Both the position numbers and the translations under genes were made by a program. Positions 54,256 to 64,000 of a stretch of DNA of 64,000 nt are shown here, piece after piece. The first letter of the stretch is position 1. Each line of letters starts with the position of its first letter. This DNA comes from Hypomyces perniciosus (Eukaryota; Ascomycota; Sordariomycetes; Hypocreales; Hypocreaceae): contig SPDT01000007.1 of the NCBI GenBank assembly GCA_008477525.1, positions 1,674,001 to 1,738,000 of the forward strand. The letters are read 5' to 3'. Under the pieces are notes generated by a model. That model saw nothing but the letters and a program-made list of their open reading frames with translations, ran no database searches and was not told the origin of the DNA.

Positions 54256-57200
54256 ATGGAAAAGGTCAACAATTCGGACGGCGACGTCCGGGTGGACGGC
54301 CAGGACAATGGCATCTTCAAGGACACCAAAGAATTCAATCAGCCCCTGGAGACTCCGGTATGGCACCATTACGCACGCGAGGCATTGACGCAATGTCCTC
54401 GATATGCCAGAATATTAGCACTGACAGCGGGGATAGGTAGTTGATGAATCTGATAAAGGTGCTGTTCACACTCTTGAGGGGTATGTAGGCAACTTTCGAT
54501 CCTTTCTTTAGCATTTCACTAACTTCAGTTCCCAACAGACACCTCAATGCCACTGAAGATGATATTCTGGAGGCGAAGGAGCTTGCTGCCACCATGAGCC
54601 TGGAGGCTGTCCGCAAGGTACTGTCCTCTGCTATGAGCCCAACTGCTATCATTTCTTACAGAGTGCACTCAGATGATGGTAAACGTGCTTGCAATTCACG
54701 ACGGCGATCCAAACTTTCCCTTCGTTACCTTGCAAAAGATCAAGGAATTCCTCGGTAAGTCAGGGCCCAAATTATCGTGTTCCTTCATCGCTAATAGTTG
54801 AAGCCAACGAGGATGCTATGGAAAATCCCGAAAAGCACGAAGCGCTCGTTCAAGAGATGAAGCTAGAGGCCGCTCTTATCACTAACAACAGCCCCTATGC
54901 CGAGGTTCGTGCCGTCGTCGACAATCACGACGACCCAAATACGCCTGTTTCCACTATTCGAGCGTGGACTATCGGCATCTTCTTTTCCGTCTTCCTCGCT
55001 TTTGTCAACCAGCTCTTCAGTATCCGTCAGCCTGCTATTCGCTTCGATACCAATGTCGCTCAGCTGCTGGCGTTTCCCATTGGCAAGGCATGGGAGAAGT
55101 GGATGCCAAAGCACGAGTTCACCATCCCCTTCACGAGCCACCGCGTCAACCTCAACCCCGGACGATTCAACAAGAAGGAGCATATGCTCATCGCCATCAT
55201 GGCCAATACTTCCCGAAGTCTGCCTTATACCAACTACATCATTTGGACGCAGGTATTGCCTCAGTACTTCAATCAGCAGTATGCGCGTGACTTTAGCTAC
55301 ATGTTCCTCAACGGCTTTGCGACAAACTTCATCGGATACGGTCTCGCTGGCTTAACCCGAAAATTCCTCGTCTATCCTTCATACTGTGTGTGGCCCATGT
55401 CCTTGGTGACAATCGCCCTCAACACTGCGTTGCATAATGACGAAAATCACTCCGTGATGGGTCCTTTCAATAAGATGTGGTCCATGTCCCGCTACAAGTT
55501 CTTCCTCGTCACCTTCTTCGGCATGTTTGCGTACTTCTGGTTCCCCAACTACCTCTTTGGTGTTCTGTCATACTTCAGCTGGATAACTTGGATTGCGCCA
55601 AACAATCGTGATCTTAACATTTTGACTGGAATGAGAAATGGCCTTGGTGTAAGTGTTCCTTGACTGGCTTGTTACGCAAACACTTACCGGATTACTTAGC
55701 TCTTCAACCCATGGCCGACCTTCGACTGGAACGTTGTTTGCTTCAATACCGATCCTCTGGTAGGTTCCCGACCCGTTTCTTTTCTCTGGTCCAAACTAAC
55801 GTGCTGCAGATGGTTCCTTCGTTCGCTACGTTCAACGCTGTTGGTGGCATGTTCATTACCGGCCTCTTCATTCTTGGCGTCTGGTATACCAATACCTGGA
55901 ACACTGGCTACCTCCCTATCAACACCAACCGTATCTACGATCACTTCGGAAAGCGCTACAACGTGTCCCGTACTATTGATGATCGCGGCATGTTCGATCT
56001 CGAAAAGTATTCTGCCTACTCGGCACCATACATGGGCGCTGCCAACGCCCTGCTGTACGGCTTCTTCTTCGCCATCTACTCTGCTGTCATCACCCACGTC
56101 ATCCTGTACCACCGGTACGAGATCATGATGGGCTTTAAGAACCTGTGGAAGGGTCTTAAGTGGAAGAAGAAGAAGAAGACCGAAGAGGTAGTGGAGGAAC
56201 CAGAAGGCGAATACAAGGACGTTCACAACCGCCTCATGGCCGCCTATCCCGAAGGTATGTCGATGAGATCATTCTTGCCGTATCTGATTCTCCATGAATG
56301 TTTCCTAATCCTTCGCAGTTTCCGAGTGGTGGTATTTCGGCACACTCATCATCTCCATTGTCTTTGGTGTCATTGGTCTTGCAGTGTGGCCTACTTACAC
56401 ATCTCCCGCCGTCGTCTTGTACGGCATCTGGCTGTGTATCATCTTCGTCATTCCCATCGGCATTGTCGCCGCCATGACTGGTATGGAGGTCACTCTGAAC
56501 GTTCTTGCCGAGTTCATCGGTGGTATGATCGTCGAGGGTAACGCCTTGGCCATGAACTTTTTCAAGTCATACGGGTAAGTTGACGCAGCATCGTTTAAAA
56601 GGAATCTCATTATGCTAACCGGCTTCAGATACGTCACTTGTGCTCACGCCCTTTCCTTTGCCAATGATTTGAAGGTTGCGCATTACGTCAAGGTAAGTCG
56701 TGTATTCCTACGCATCATCTTCCCAACGAAAACAGCATTCTAACCATGTGTAGATCCCGCCGCGCGTTACTTTCACGGGTCAGATGCTGGCAACTCTCAT
56801 CTCTACCATCATCTGCACCGGTGTTATGAAGTTCCAGGTACGGTTATGCAATATGAGTCCCCTACAAGCTGTATATGCTAACAGACGGATATAGATGGAC
56901 ATCAAAGGAGTGTGCACTGACAACCCTCCCATGAGATTCTACTGCCCCAGCCCCAACACCTTCTTCACTGCATCCGTTCTCTGGGGTACCATCGGCCCTA
57001 TCAAGGTCTTTGGCAAGGACGGCCAGTACGGCTGGCTGCTTATGGGATTCCCACTTGGCATCATCATCGTCCTTTGCTTCTGGGGTCTTAAGAAGTGGTT
57101 CCCCAACAGCCGAGCACTACGACAGATCCATGTCGTCGCCGCCATCGCAGGTTCCCTCCAGTGGGCACCCTACAGTATGACTCTCCTTCTAGGATCTATG

Positions 57201-57583
57201 GAAATCACCTTCTAACATGGAAAATAGGCTTCTCGTATGCATGGCCCGCTGTCCCTGCTGCGTGGTTCTCATGGATCTTCATCCGCAACCGATACCTCGC
57301 TTTCTGGTCAAAGGTATGTCAAGTTACGCCAAGCTCCAACGACTCAAGTGCTGATCCTCTCATGCAGTACAACTTTGTCCTGTCGGCATCCTTCTCCGCC
57401 GGCATTGCCATCTCCGCCATCGTCATGCTCTTCTCCGTCCAATGGGTCGGCGTCGAGGTAGAATGGTGGGGCAACAACCAAGTCACCCAGGGCTGCGAGA
57501 ACGTTCCCTGTGTGCTCAAGACTCTCGCAAAGGGCGAGCGCTTCTACCCCTGGTGGGACGGCACCAAGATCCCTGCTCCTTAA
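54256..57583 (+). CDS. OPT-family oligopeptide transporter
   Basis: About thirteen exons; the first ones are 54256-54357, 54437-54480, 54539-54617, 54673-54754 and 54798-55648, and the last starts about 57368. Roughly 800 residues with an acidic cytoplasmic N-terminus (LNATEDDILEAKELAATMSL) and many hydrophobic helices. Family landmarks are STIRAWTIGIFFSVFLAFVN, the NPG motif in VNLNPGRFNKKEHMLIAIMA, LNTALHNDENHS, FGVLSYFSWITWIAPNN, GNALAMNFFKSYGYVTCAHA, VKIPPRVTFTGQMLATLIST and FWGLKKWFPNSRALRQIHVV. OPT proteins are proton-coupled importers of tetra- and pentapeptides, glutathione or metal chelates at the plasma membrane. The substrate cannot be told from sequence. All exon joins I traced keep frame. 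Confidence 0.92.
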
Positions 57584-58326
57584 GGCTTGCTGCTCGGGTT
57601 TCGCGGGCATGTAGGCGCGGCTGGGTGAAGTTTGGGAGATCGCTGTGAAAGGAGCATGTTTTGAATGGTCCTATGAGCACATGATCCTTTTTTGTGTTTG
57701 TTTGTTTCGTTGCAGTGCCTTAATCGGGTACTGATGATGATGATGATAATTCCATGAGATGGGAGAGGTGGTTGTATGGTTCAGTCTACATAGTAGTAGG
57801 TGACATTCGTTTATACCCAAGTTAGTCTATTGCGAGCAAAATGAAACATGGTTACACTGCACAAGCTTCATAGTTCTTCATACCCGTGTGATGGAGAGGA
57901 ACCAATGCAGACAAGAATAACACACCCAGACCCATAGGTGGGAGGAATCATAGGTCTCGCAATATGACGAGGAAAACACAATAGAGGGCGTTGTAATCTG
58001 TTAAGAAGATGTCCAGGCTCTCTTTTTCCTTGCCGGGGCCTTCTTCTAACTATCCATTTTAGTCGAAGCTGAGAACACTTGCGGCTTTGGCACACACATG
58101 ACCACCATGAACATGATTCTTGAACCCTGATGTGAGGTATGAATTCCAGAACCCGCTCGTCTACATTAGACGTTGAAACAGCCCCAGACTCCATAGCCTA
58201 GGTAAAACCTGACAAAACCACCAAGATAAACTCCTAATCCCCCACTTTATAATGTACACGCACTACGGCCCATCTACCATGATGTCAATCGGGGTATATC
58301 TGCTCCAACCATTCCAATCACCACAT
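57584..58326. other. Convergent 3' intergenic region
   Basis: About 740 bases between two convergent genes, with a (GAT)n-like stretch at about 57733-57750. No gene seen. Confidence 0.55.
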
Positions 58327-60138
58327 TCACTCATCCTTCTCCTTACCCTCCATATCCTCCTCACTCTCATCCTCTACGGCCCAATCTCTCCATTCCTCAC
58401 CCCTCACCCAGCTCACACCCTTACGCCAGGGACTCTCCCGAATCGCCCTCGCATCCCGCTCGTAAACCACACCCGTCACCATCAAGGCCAGGACAAACAC
58501 CCACACATCTCCGCCCTTCATGGCCTTCCACCAGCGGCGCTTGACGCCCACCTTCCACAAGCTGTCGACGCTGACGCGTGCGCTGTAGAGGAAGACGCTT
58601 CGGCCATGGCGACGCTCAACCCACGCCCACAGACCAGCGAAGAAGCCGCCGAGGAAGAAGCGCTTTGTGGCGAGGACGTGTCGCGGCATGTATTGCTGGA
58701 AGAAGCAGATGGATGCCCAGGCGGTGGAGATGGCGCCCGTGGTGAAAGTAGACATGCGCAAGGCGCGAGCGATGATTTTGCGGATGGTGGCGACGGGATA
58801 GTTGTAGAGGGTGCGGAAAGAGGGCAGGACGGTCATAGCGGAGAAGAAGAGCAAGAAGAGGCGCGTCATGGGCGGGAAGGAGTTGAGCCAGAAGGTGAGG
58901 TAGGTTCGGAGACACGATGGATCGGAGGGATGGAGGGTTGCGCAGGAGAGAGAGGTGATGAGCGGGTGAGCCTGGGAGCTCAATGGCGAGACGGTGGTGA
59001 GACTTGGTGGGAGGACTTCTTTGTTGGGGAACATAATAGGCGAGATGTAGGCTCTGGTCAAGTGTTAGTTAAAGAGCCGCCACGGGGCGATGATGATGGA
59101 CAAGGGGTCTCAACTTACGGCCAGTTAAGCCGAGCCATCTCCGCAAGGCTGTCGACGATCTGCGACGTACGAGGCCACTTCAGATTGATGGGGTAGTTCT
59201 GCGGCCGCGGGTGCAGATATGCAGATGAATGCTTAAAGATCCAGTCCCCATACTCCTAGTTATCCCCAAATCAGCATCCGATGGCATAGTAACCAGCACC
59301 TTGCTCAGACAACAAATACTTACCGTTGGAAAGCAATCCTGGTCAAAGATGCAGGCTTGGAGCAGCTGTCCAAAGGCCAAAGGCTGGAGCATCCAACTCC
59401 CAAACCACCAAGGCCGCTCGCGCGGCTTTCCATTCTGGTTCCCCAGATAACGCCCTCCATCTCGCAGACGTTCCATCCAAACTCGAGGGCGCGGAACATG
59501 GTATAGATGGCAATGCTGAGACGCATCTGCTGCGACGGATAGATGCCCAGGGCAAGACCGGCCAGTGATGCGCCGATAGCGGGAGCGAATGGCGATGTGA
59601 GTGTCGCACTGTGCGCGGATTCCGCCGTCGAAAGGGCTCAGCCTGCGGATCCATAAGGTGGGCGCGTAGTCGGGTCAGGAATCTGAAGAGGATGCGGTAG
59701 AGGAAGAGAATGGTCGATAGAGACAAGGAGAGTCTCAGAGCCGGAGACTTGTAGAACGGCTGTTTCTGCCCATTTCCGCCCGAGCTGTGGTTCACGCATC
59801 CCCGTCAGCATTCGTATTCGCGCGACAATCTGATAGAGCCAACTCACTCCTTATCCCGCAGTTTCCGCATCACAGTATCCCATCCCTTCATGCCCAGCCA
59901 TGTCGCCGCAAACACACGCAGTGCGTGCCGCACCGCTTTGGCGTTGTAGTCGTCGCCTCCCTTCTTCGATGGTTGCAGGGCCTTCTCGACACTGCTCGGG
60001 CTCGGGGTTGCGCGACGAAGGACTCGCGATCGGGAGAGGATGTATTTGTGCAGGGTCGCGTACTCGCGCGCGGAGATGGTGTACCGCAGAGTGTTTCGAA
60101 GGACAGGATCGGGGCCCGAGGCTGAGGCGATTGCTGCT

Positions 60139-60171
<33 letters not shown>

Positions 60172-60227
60172 AACGCGGTCCCTTTCGCGGCTGGAGCGGA
60201 TCGCTGGCCGTCGGCTCGAGACGCCAT
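58327..60227 (-). CDS. TMEM135-like multi-pass membrane protein with two apparent frameshifts
   Basis: Minus strand from ATG 60227. Exon 1 encodes a Gly-Ser repeat ((GAGCCT)n at about 60139-60170), then LRYTISAREYATLHKYILSR and VRHALRVFAATWLGMKGWDT. After an intron it reads QKQPFYKSPALRLSLSLSTI then FLYRILFRFL and FRRRNPRT. The next block, LTSPFAPAIGASLAGLALGI then YPSQQMRLSIAIYTMFRALE, is in a second frame, and RERPWWFGSWMLQPLAFGQL then ACIFDQDCFP in a third. Two later introns lead to QIVDSLAEMARLNWPAYISP and to the C-terminal helices. The order matches the fungal TMEM135/N-terminal family, linked to peroxisomes and lipid handling in animals. The shifts sit near 59604 and 59471; each is cured by one extra base. 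Confidence 0.8.
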
Positions 60228-60999
60228 TGTGTGTGTTCGCGTATTGGCGTAGGATTCGTAGCAGATGTCGTAGCAGTAGCAGTATTAGTCTCTCGAGGCT
60301 CAAGGCTCGAGTTCGGGGGTTGCGCGATGTGGATGTGATGCGATGAGGGTATATGGCATCGGCATCAGCATCAGCATCAGCAGCGGCAGCAGCAGCAGCA
60401 CAAGCTCATTATCAGCAGCAACTAGGCAGCAAAGCAGCTACTTTCTTACTCGACGCCCGCTGTGGCGCCCGCAAATCAATCAAATCAACCGGATGATTAT
60501 CGTCGCGCGCAAGGGAAGAAGAGGGACTGCGAGAGATGCGATTTGCCCCACGAGCGCGGTTGAAGGAGTGACAAGACAAGACAAGAAGACGCTTGTGTGC
60601 CCCAGTATGTTCGGGGAAAAGAAACGTTGGTTTAATATAATAAGTTGCAAGGGAAAGACATGTGGAATGAGATGGGGTAAATTGGCACGTTCACGAGAAA
60701 TGAGCCGGGAAGTACTACTATTAGTACGTAGTACTAGTACTCCGTACTATACCTAGCCATGAAGCCTCGGCTCCCGCGTCATGGCCAAGCAGGGATTCCC
60801 CGCCCAGAACTGTGATTGGCTCCATCGGCCCTGTTTCTGTTCTCCATTTCCTCCTCAGCAAATGCACAATGCTTGTGAAGATGACGGAGAGAACCGTTTT
60901 AGACAAGTGCCTACTATTTCGTGCATATCGAGCCCCGTCTCCTGCTGTTCTTGGTAATAGTATTAATAGTTAGTAGATATTACGTCGCGTGTCGAGTCA

Positions 61000-61070
61000 A
61001 ATACGAAGTAGTACGGAGTAGTACGGAGTAGGCATACAAGTACGGAGTACGAAGTACTACTCCGTCTTCC
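61000..61070. repeat. Tandem cluster of TACGAAGTA/TACGGAGTA words
   Basis: Within 70 bases there are at least five copies of TACGGAGTA or TACGAAGTA plus a reverse-complement TACTCCGT, spaced 3-15 bases apart. More single copies flank it at about 60715-60748 and 61100-61116. Confidence 0.85.
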
Positions 61071-61286
61071 GTTTTCCGCATTACCAGATTAGGGCATATG
61101 CACTCCGTACTTCGTAGATATCAAGCAATCAACATATCAACGCACTGCTCATCAATATTGAATGGATCCTACCTACCGTAGCCACAATTCCCCCAATCCC
61201 TTTTTTCTCCGCCCTATCCGGTACTCCAAAGAGCATCACAATGCTCCTGATTTTCATTTCAACCATGCCAACACCGATACACGATT

Positions 61287-61325
61287 CACTATTACCCATC
61301 CCCATCCCCATCCCCATCCCCATCC
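61287..61325 (+). repeat. (CCCATC)n minisatellite
   Basis: About six tandem units of the hexamer CCCATC in intergenic DNA. Confidence 0.9.
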
Positions 61326-61963
61326 CAAATATGCCCCTCGTTGACCGCAAGCCCCCGGCATCAGATACCCATCTTGATGCCTACACCAAAAGACTTTGTC
61401 AAACGGCATATCTCGTATTACCTCTTACATCCTCCCTAATACCAACCAACCAGCCAGCCAGCCAGTCATCCCCCCTTTCCCACCTGATCCGGTCCCAGCT
61501 CCATCATACACATACAGTAATGGCACTCTCCTGGTCCATTTCCTCAAGGGCCCTTCCCAGACCCGGCCTCAACATCCATCCCCAACACCCGCCAAGGGAG
61601 AAAAATTACCAAGAGCACTCTGAATACCCGGCCATGCCTTTGCTCTTTCCAGCGTGTCCCCATACTAGTACCAACTTGCAAAAGTCGCAGAAAAGAATCG
61701 CACACATAACTGGGGCGCGCATTCACGCAGCCGCCTTCCGGCTTTCCCCTTTTCTCCACCTGAACCAAACTAGTCATCAAAATGCTAAATGGCTGAGCGT
61801 TGCAAGATGTTCCGGCGCCTGCCAAGCCTAAAGCCGGCATTTCTGTGTAAGCAAAGGTCGAATTCGAACAAGTACTTTTAGCTATGATGCAAAATGCTCG
61901 ATCAGAGTTTTGCCAACTCGTCGAGATGCGTGTCATCAATCGTTAATGGTAGCTGTGATGCTA

Positions 61964-64000
61964 TCATGGATACTCGGCAACGGAGCCACTCTGAGGCTCC
62001 ATCAACGGAACCCACTTGCGAGCCAGACAAGGCCCATCTGCGTTACATAGGGCAACATCTCCTCCTGCCATCCCAGTGCATTCCATCGACCCAAGTCTCG
62101 CGGTTCAGGGCTGCGTAAGCCTGCCCGAATCATCTCAGAATCAGGGACTCTGCCGGCAAGCACGGCCTCCAAAGCCCGGTGACGCCGCGCTTCACGCTCA
62201 TCAACCGCAGCCTTAATGATGCGGTAGCGGATTCAGCATTTGCCCAGCCATTGACATTGCCCGATCCAGAGGACTCAAGAATCATCTTGAGCTGAGTGAA
62301 GGGAATGTCGAGGAGAATGCGAGCCAGAATCGTGTATGATACTGGTTGAGCTTGGCGCGTAGCTTTGGGTGTCTCCGTTACCGATCCGTTCTTACCCTCG
62401 GTAAAAGACATGTCGCCAAACTGAATGCCGCTGAGCTTTTGAGGGCGTCGTCCCCTACCCAGCTGCACAGAGGATGCTTCAATGGGTGCTGGCACAACTG
62501 CCTTGGCTACAGTTGGTGTTTGCATTGAAGGCAATGGAGGGTGAGCGGGCAGTCTTGCGTACGACAGAGGCTCCGCTGCCTCGTTGTCGAGGTTGAAGTG
62601 AGAGGGGAAGTTATGGACGATGAAAGTGACGATAGCATTGAGCAGAATGCCGGATCCTTCACCATATTTGTGCGCCTCGTGGGTACCCTTATCGCTATAC
62701 CCATCCAATGCAAACTCTAGAGCTCGCTCTAGTGTCTGCCAACCCAAAAGATGGGTCGCCACTTCACAGCCACGTCGAATGACAGCGCTCCAATCGAGTA
62801 GATGGCCAGCAGCAGCATACGAGATGGCAAAGTCGAATTGGTCGTTGACTGATCCAGCGTCAGTCACGTCACCCGACTCCATGCCATTACGTCGCGGGGG
62901 GGCGTGCAGAAGCGGTAGGCCATAAAGACGCTGCACAGCCATGTAGAACGAGTCCGAGCGAATCCATTTACTTTCAGTTTCCAGAAGAAGAGTCTGCAGA
63001 GAGGTAGGAGACGCCTGGAATGCCTGCTTCCGCAGAAGGTTGAAGAGCTGGAAACTGCGGGCGAAGATGAAGCGATGGCCAGGGATCCGAACTGGCGCCG
63101 CTCTATCGTCAGTGTATCGAAGTTCCAGCGTACAATCAGCAAGCTCCGGAGAAGCAAACTGCTGCTGCAGATATCCAAGAAGGCCATCGGCATTGTCACC
63201 AGGAGACATCATGTGAGGGGGGAGGCCCGGGTTGGGCATCATCAGCGGGTACTCTGGGGGCCCAAACATCCTACCCTGATGGTTCTGGACTTGAACATCG
63301 TCACCAGGTCCAGCAGTGCCATTACGAAGAGCTCCAGGCGGATACTGGTTATACATGCCGCCATCTTCAGCATGAGCTGATGATTGAGAGTCGTGGAAGC
63401 TGTGCGGAGTCGACGGCCCAAGTGTATTGCCAAAGGGAGGGTATGAGTCCATCGGTCCATACGCCACCGCAGGTCTGCCATAGTTGTCGAAGCTTGTAAC
63501 CGGCATCATCTCTGCACCGTATGGCATCATCGGAGGAAATCCGCTCCCGCTATGATGCACCATGTGAGGTGGACGTCCATCAGGAACCGGCATTCCAGGG
63601 GGCGGAGCGATGCCTCCAGAGTGTGGAGGTGCGGGCGACGAGCTTTGCGAGTCATGGAAGGCACCGAAATGGACGCTGCCATTGCTCGGGTGTGCCTGGT
63701 GCATATGAGGGGGGCCATTTGGCATGGGCGGCCTGTGACCTCGAGACATATCCCCATTCGCCATGATGCCCATCGGCCGGTTCGCAGGCTGGAACGGCGG
63801 AGGCATCTGATATCGTGTCGGGGATCTCGATGGAGGTGGTTGAGACAAGACAAGCTGTGTAGAGGGATGTTGCACTAAAAAATCATACTCATCAACACGA
63901 TGTACCACTCAGATTTCAACAGTGTGGAAGCTCACTTGATTTTCGGCTGGGGCTCGCTCTTGGCAGCAGCGGCAGCGGCAGCGGCAGCAGCATCAGTGCC
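61964..64000 (-). CDS. BTB/POZ-like protein with Pro/Met-rich N-terminus (5' cut; two apparent frameshifts)
   Basis: The main frame runs 63908 to about 62230 on the minus strand. The N-terminal 230 residues are Pro/Met/Gly/His-rich. The BTB-like fold follows: PELADCTLELRYTDDRAAPV then RIPGHRFIFARSFQLFNLLR, and IRSDSFYMAVQRLYGLPLL. A helical region ends in LLDIPFTQLKMILESSGSGN then VNGWANAES. From there the main frame stops at 62130. One extra base near 62229 restores RYRIIKAAVDEREARRHRAL then EAVLAGRVPDSEMIRAGLRS. Another near 62046 restores GPCLARKWVPLMEPQSGSVA, ending at 61964. Upstream, an intron (GTGAGC donor near 63930) separates a further exon that runs off the window. BTB proteins often act as adaptors; this one's function is unknown. 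Confidence 0.75.

Larger units (their letters stand above)
60228..61963. other. Intergenic region with repeats
   Basis: About 1.7 kb. A CAG/CATCAG simple repeat lies at about 60358-60410, a dense TACGGAGTA cluster at about 61000-61070, and (CCCATC)n at about 61287-61325. No supported gene. Confidence 0.55.

Noticed and set aside
58252..59196. 314-codon plus-strand frame
   Set aside because: Antisense shadow of the TMEM135-like gene; Glu/Gly-rich chance product.
1..64000. tRNA, rRNA, CRISPR arrays, transposon terminal repeats, telomere repeats
   Set aside because: I looked for T-loop GGTTCRA patterns, regularly spaced repeats, long inverted repeats and TTAGGG arrays by eye and found none that hold up.

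Overview
This window is nuclear DNA of a filamentous ascomycete, most likely a Eurotiomycete of the Aspergillus/Penicillium/Talaromyces kind. The evidence is short 50-70 bp introns with GTRNGT donors and YAG acceptors, many Zn2Cys6 regulators, fungal-only families (a TCO89-type TORC1 subunit, a DUF6699-like protein, an OPT transporter, a TMEM135-like protein), and intergenic DNA full of the short words TACGGAGTA and TACGAAGTA. I saw no tRNA, rRNA, CRISPR array, phage or intact transposon.

Layout. 0-3 kb: 3' end of an ABC1/ADCK2-like gene and a TCO89-like TORC1 subunit on the minus strand. 3-7.3 kb: gene-poor, with a decayed gene remnant. 7.3-14.1 kb: housekeeping block of SPF30 (splicing), mitochondrial IND1 (Fe-S assembly for complex I), BFR2/AATF (ribosome biogenesis) and fumarylacetoacetase. 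14.7-19.2 kb: a Zn2Cys6 regulator and a C2H2 finger gene. 22.1-26.1 kb: a Zn2Cys6 regulator directly upstream of a 2,2-dialkylglycine decarboxylase. 26.6-34.7 kb: small orphan genes, a gene-poor AT-rich stretch, and a divergent pair made of a small tryptophan-repeat protein and a 2OG-Fe(II) dioxygenase whose C-terminal tail carries a similar repeat. 35.5-43.2 kb: a Vip1-like RRM protein, a 71-residue conserved protein, two coiled-coil proteins and a DUF6699-like protein. 43.2-50.5 kb: an orphan 457-residue protein, a small ORF and homogentisate 1,2-dioxygenase. 54.2-64 kb: an OPT oligopeptide transporter, a TMEM135-like membrane protein and a BTB-domain protein cut by the window edge.

Genes that may work together. 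Homogentisate dioxygenase and fumarylacetoacetase are steps of the same phenylalanine/tyrosine catabolic route, but lie 35 kb apart here with unrelated genes between them. The dialkylglycine decarboxylase and the regulator before it form a plausible two-gene unit. The 2OG oxygenase and the small W-repeat protein share a tail module and a 2 kb divergent intergenic region; this is the best candidate for an undescribed system.

Quality caution. Three otherwise well-formed genes (C2H2 at 18.2 kb, TMEM135-like at 58-60 kb, BTB at 62-64 kb) each need one or two extra bases to restore a coherent reading frame. All five events are apparent one-base losses, which suggests assembly indels at least as strongly as pseudogenes. 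Exon boundaries were read by eye from splice motifs and frame continuity.
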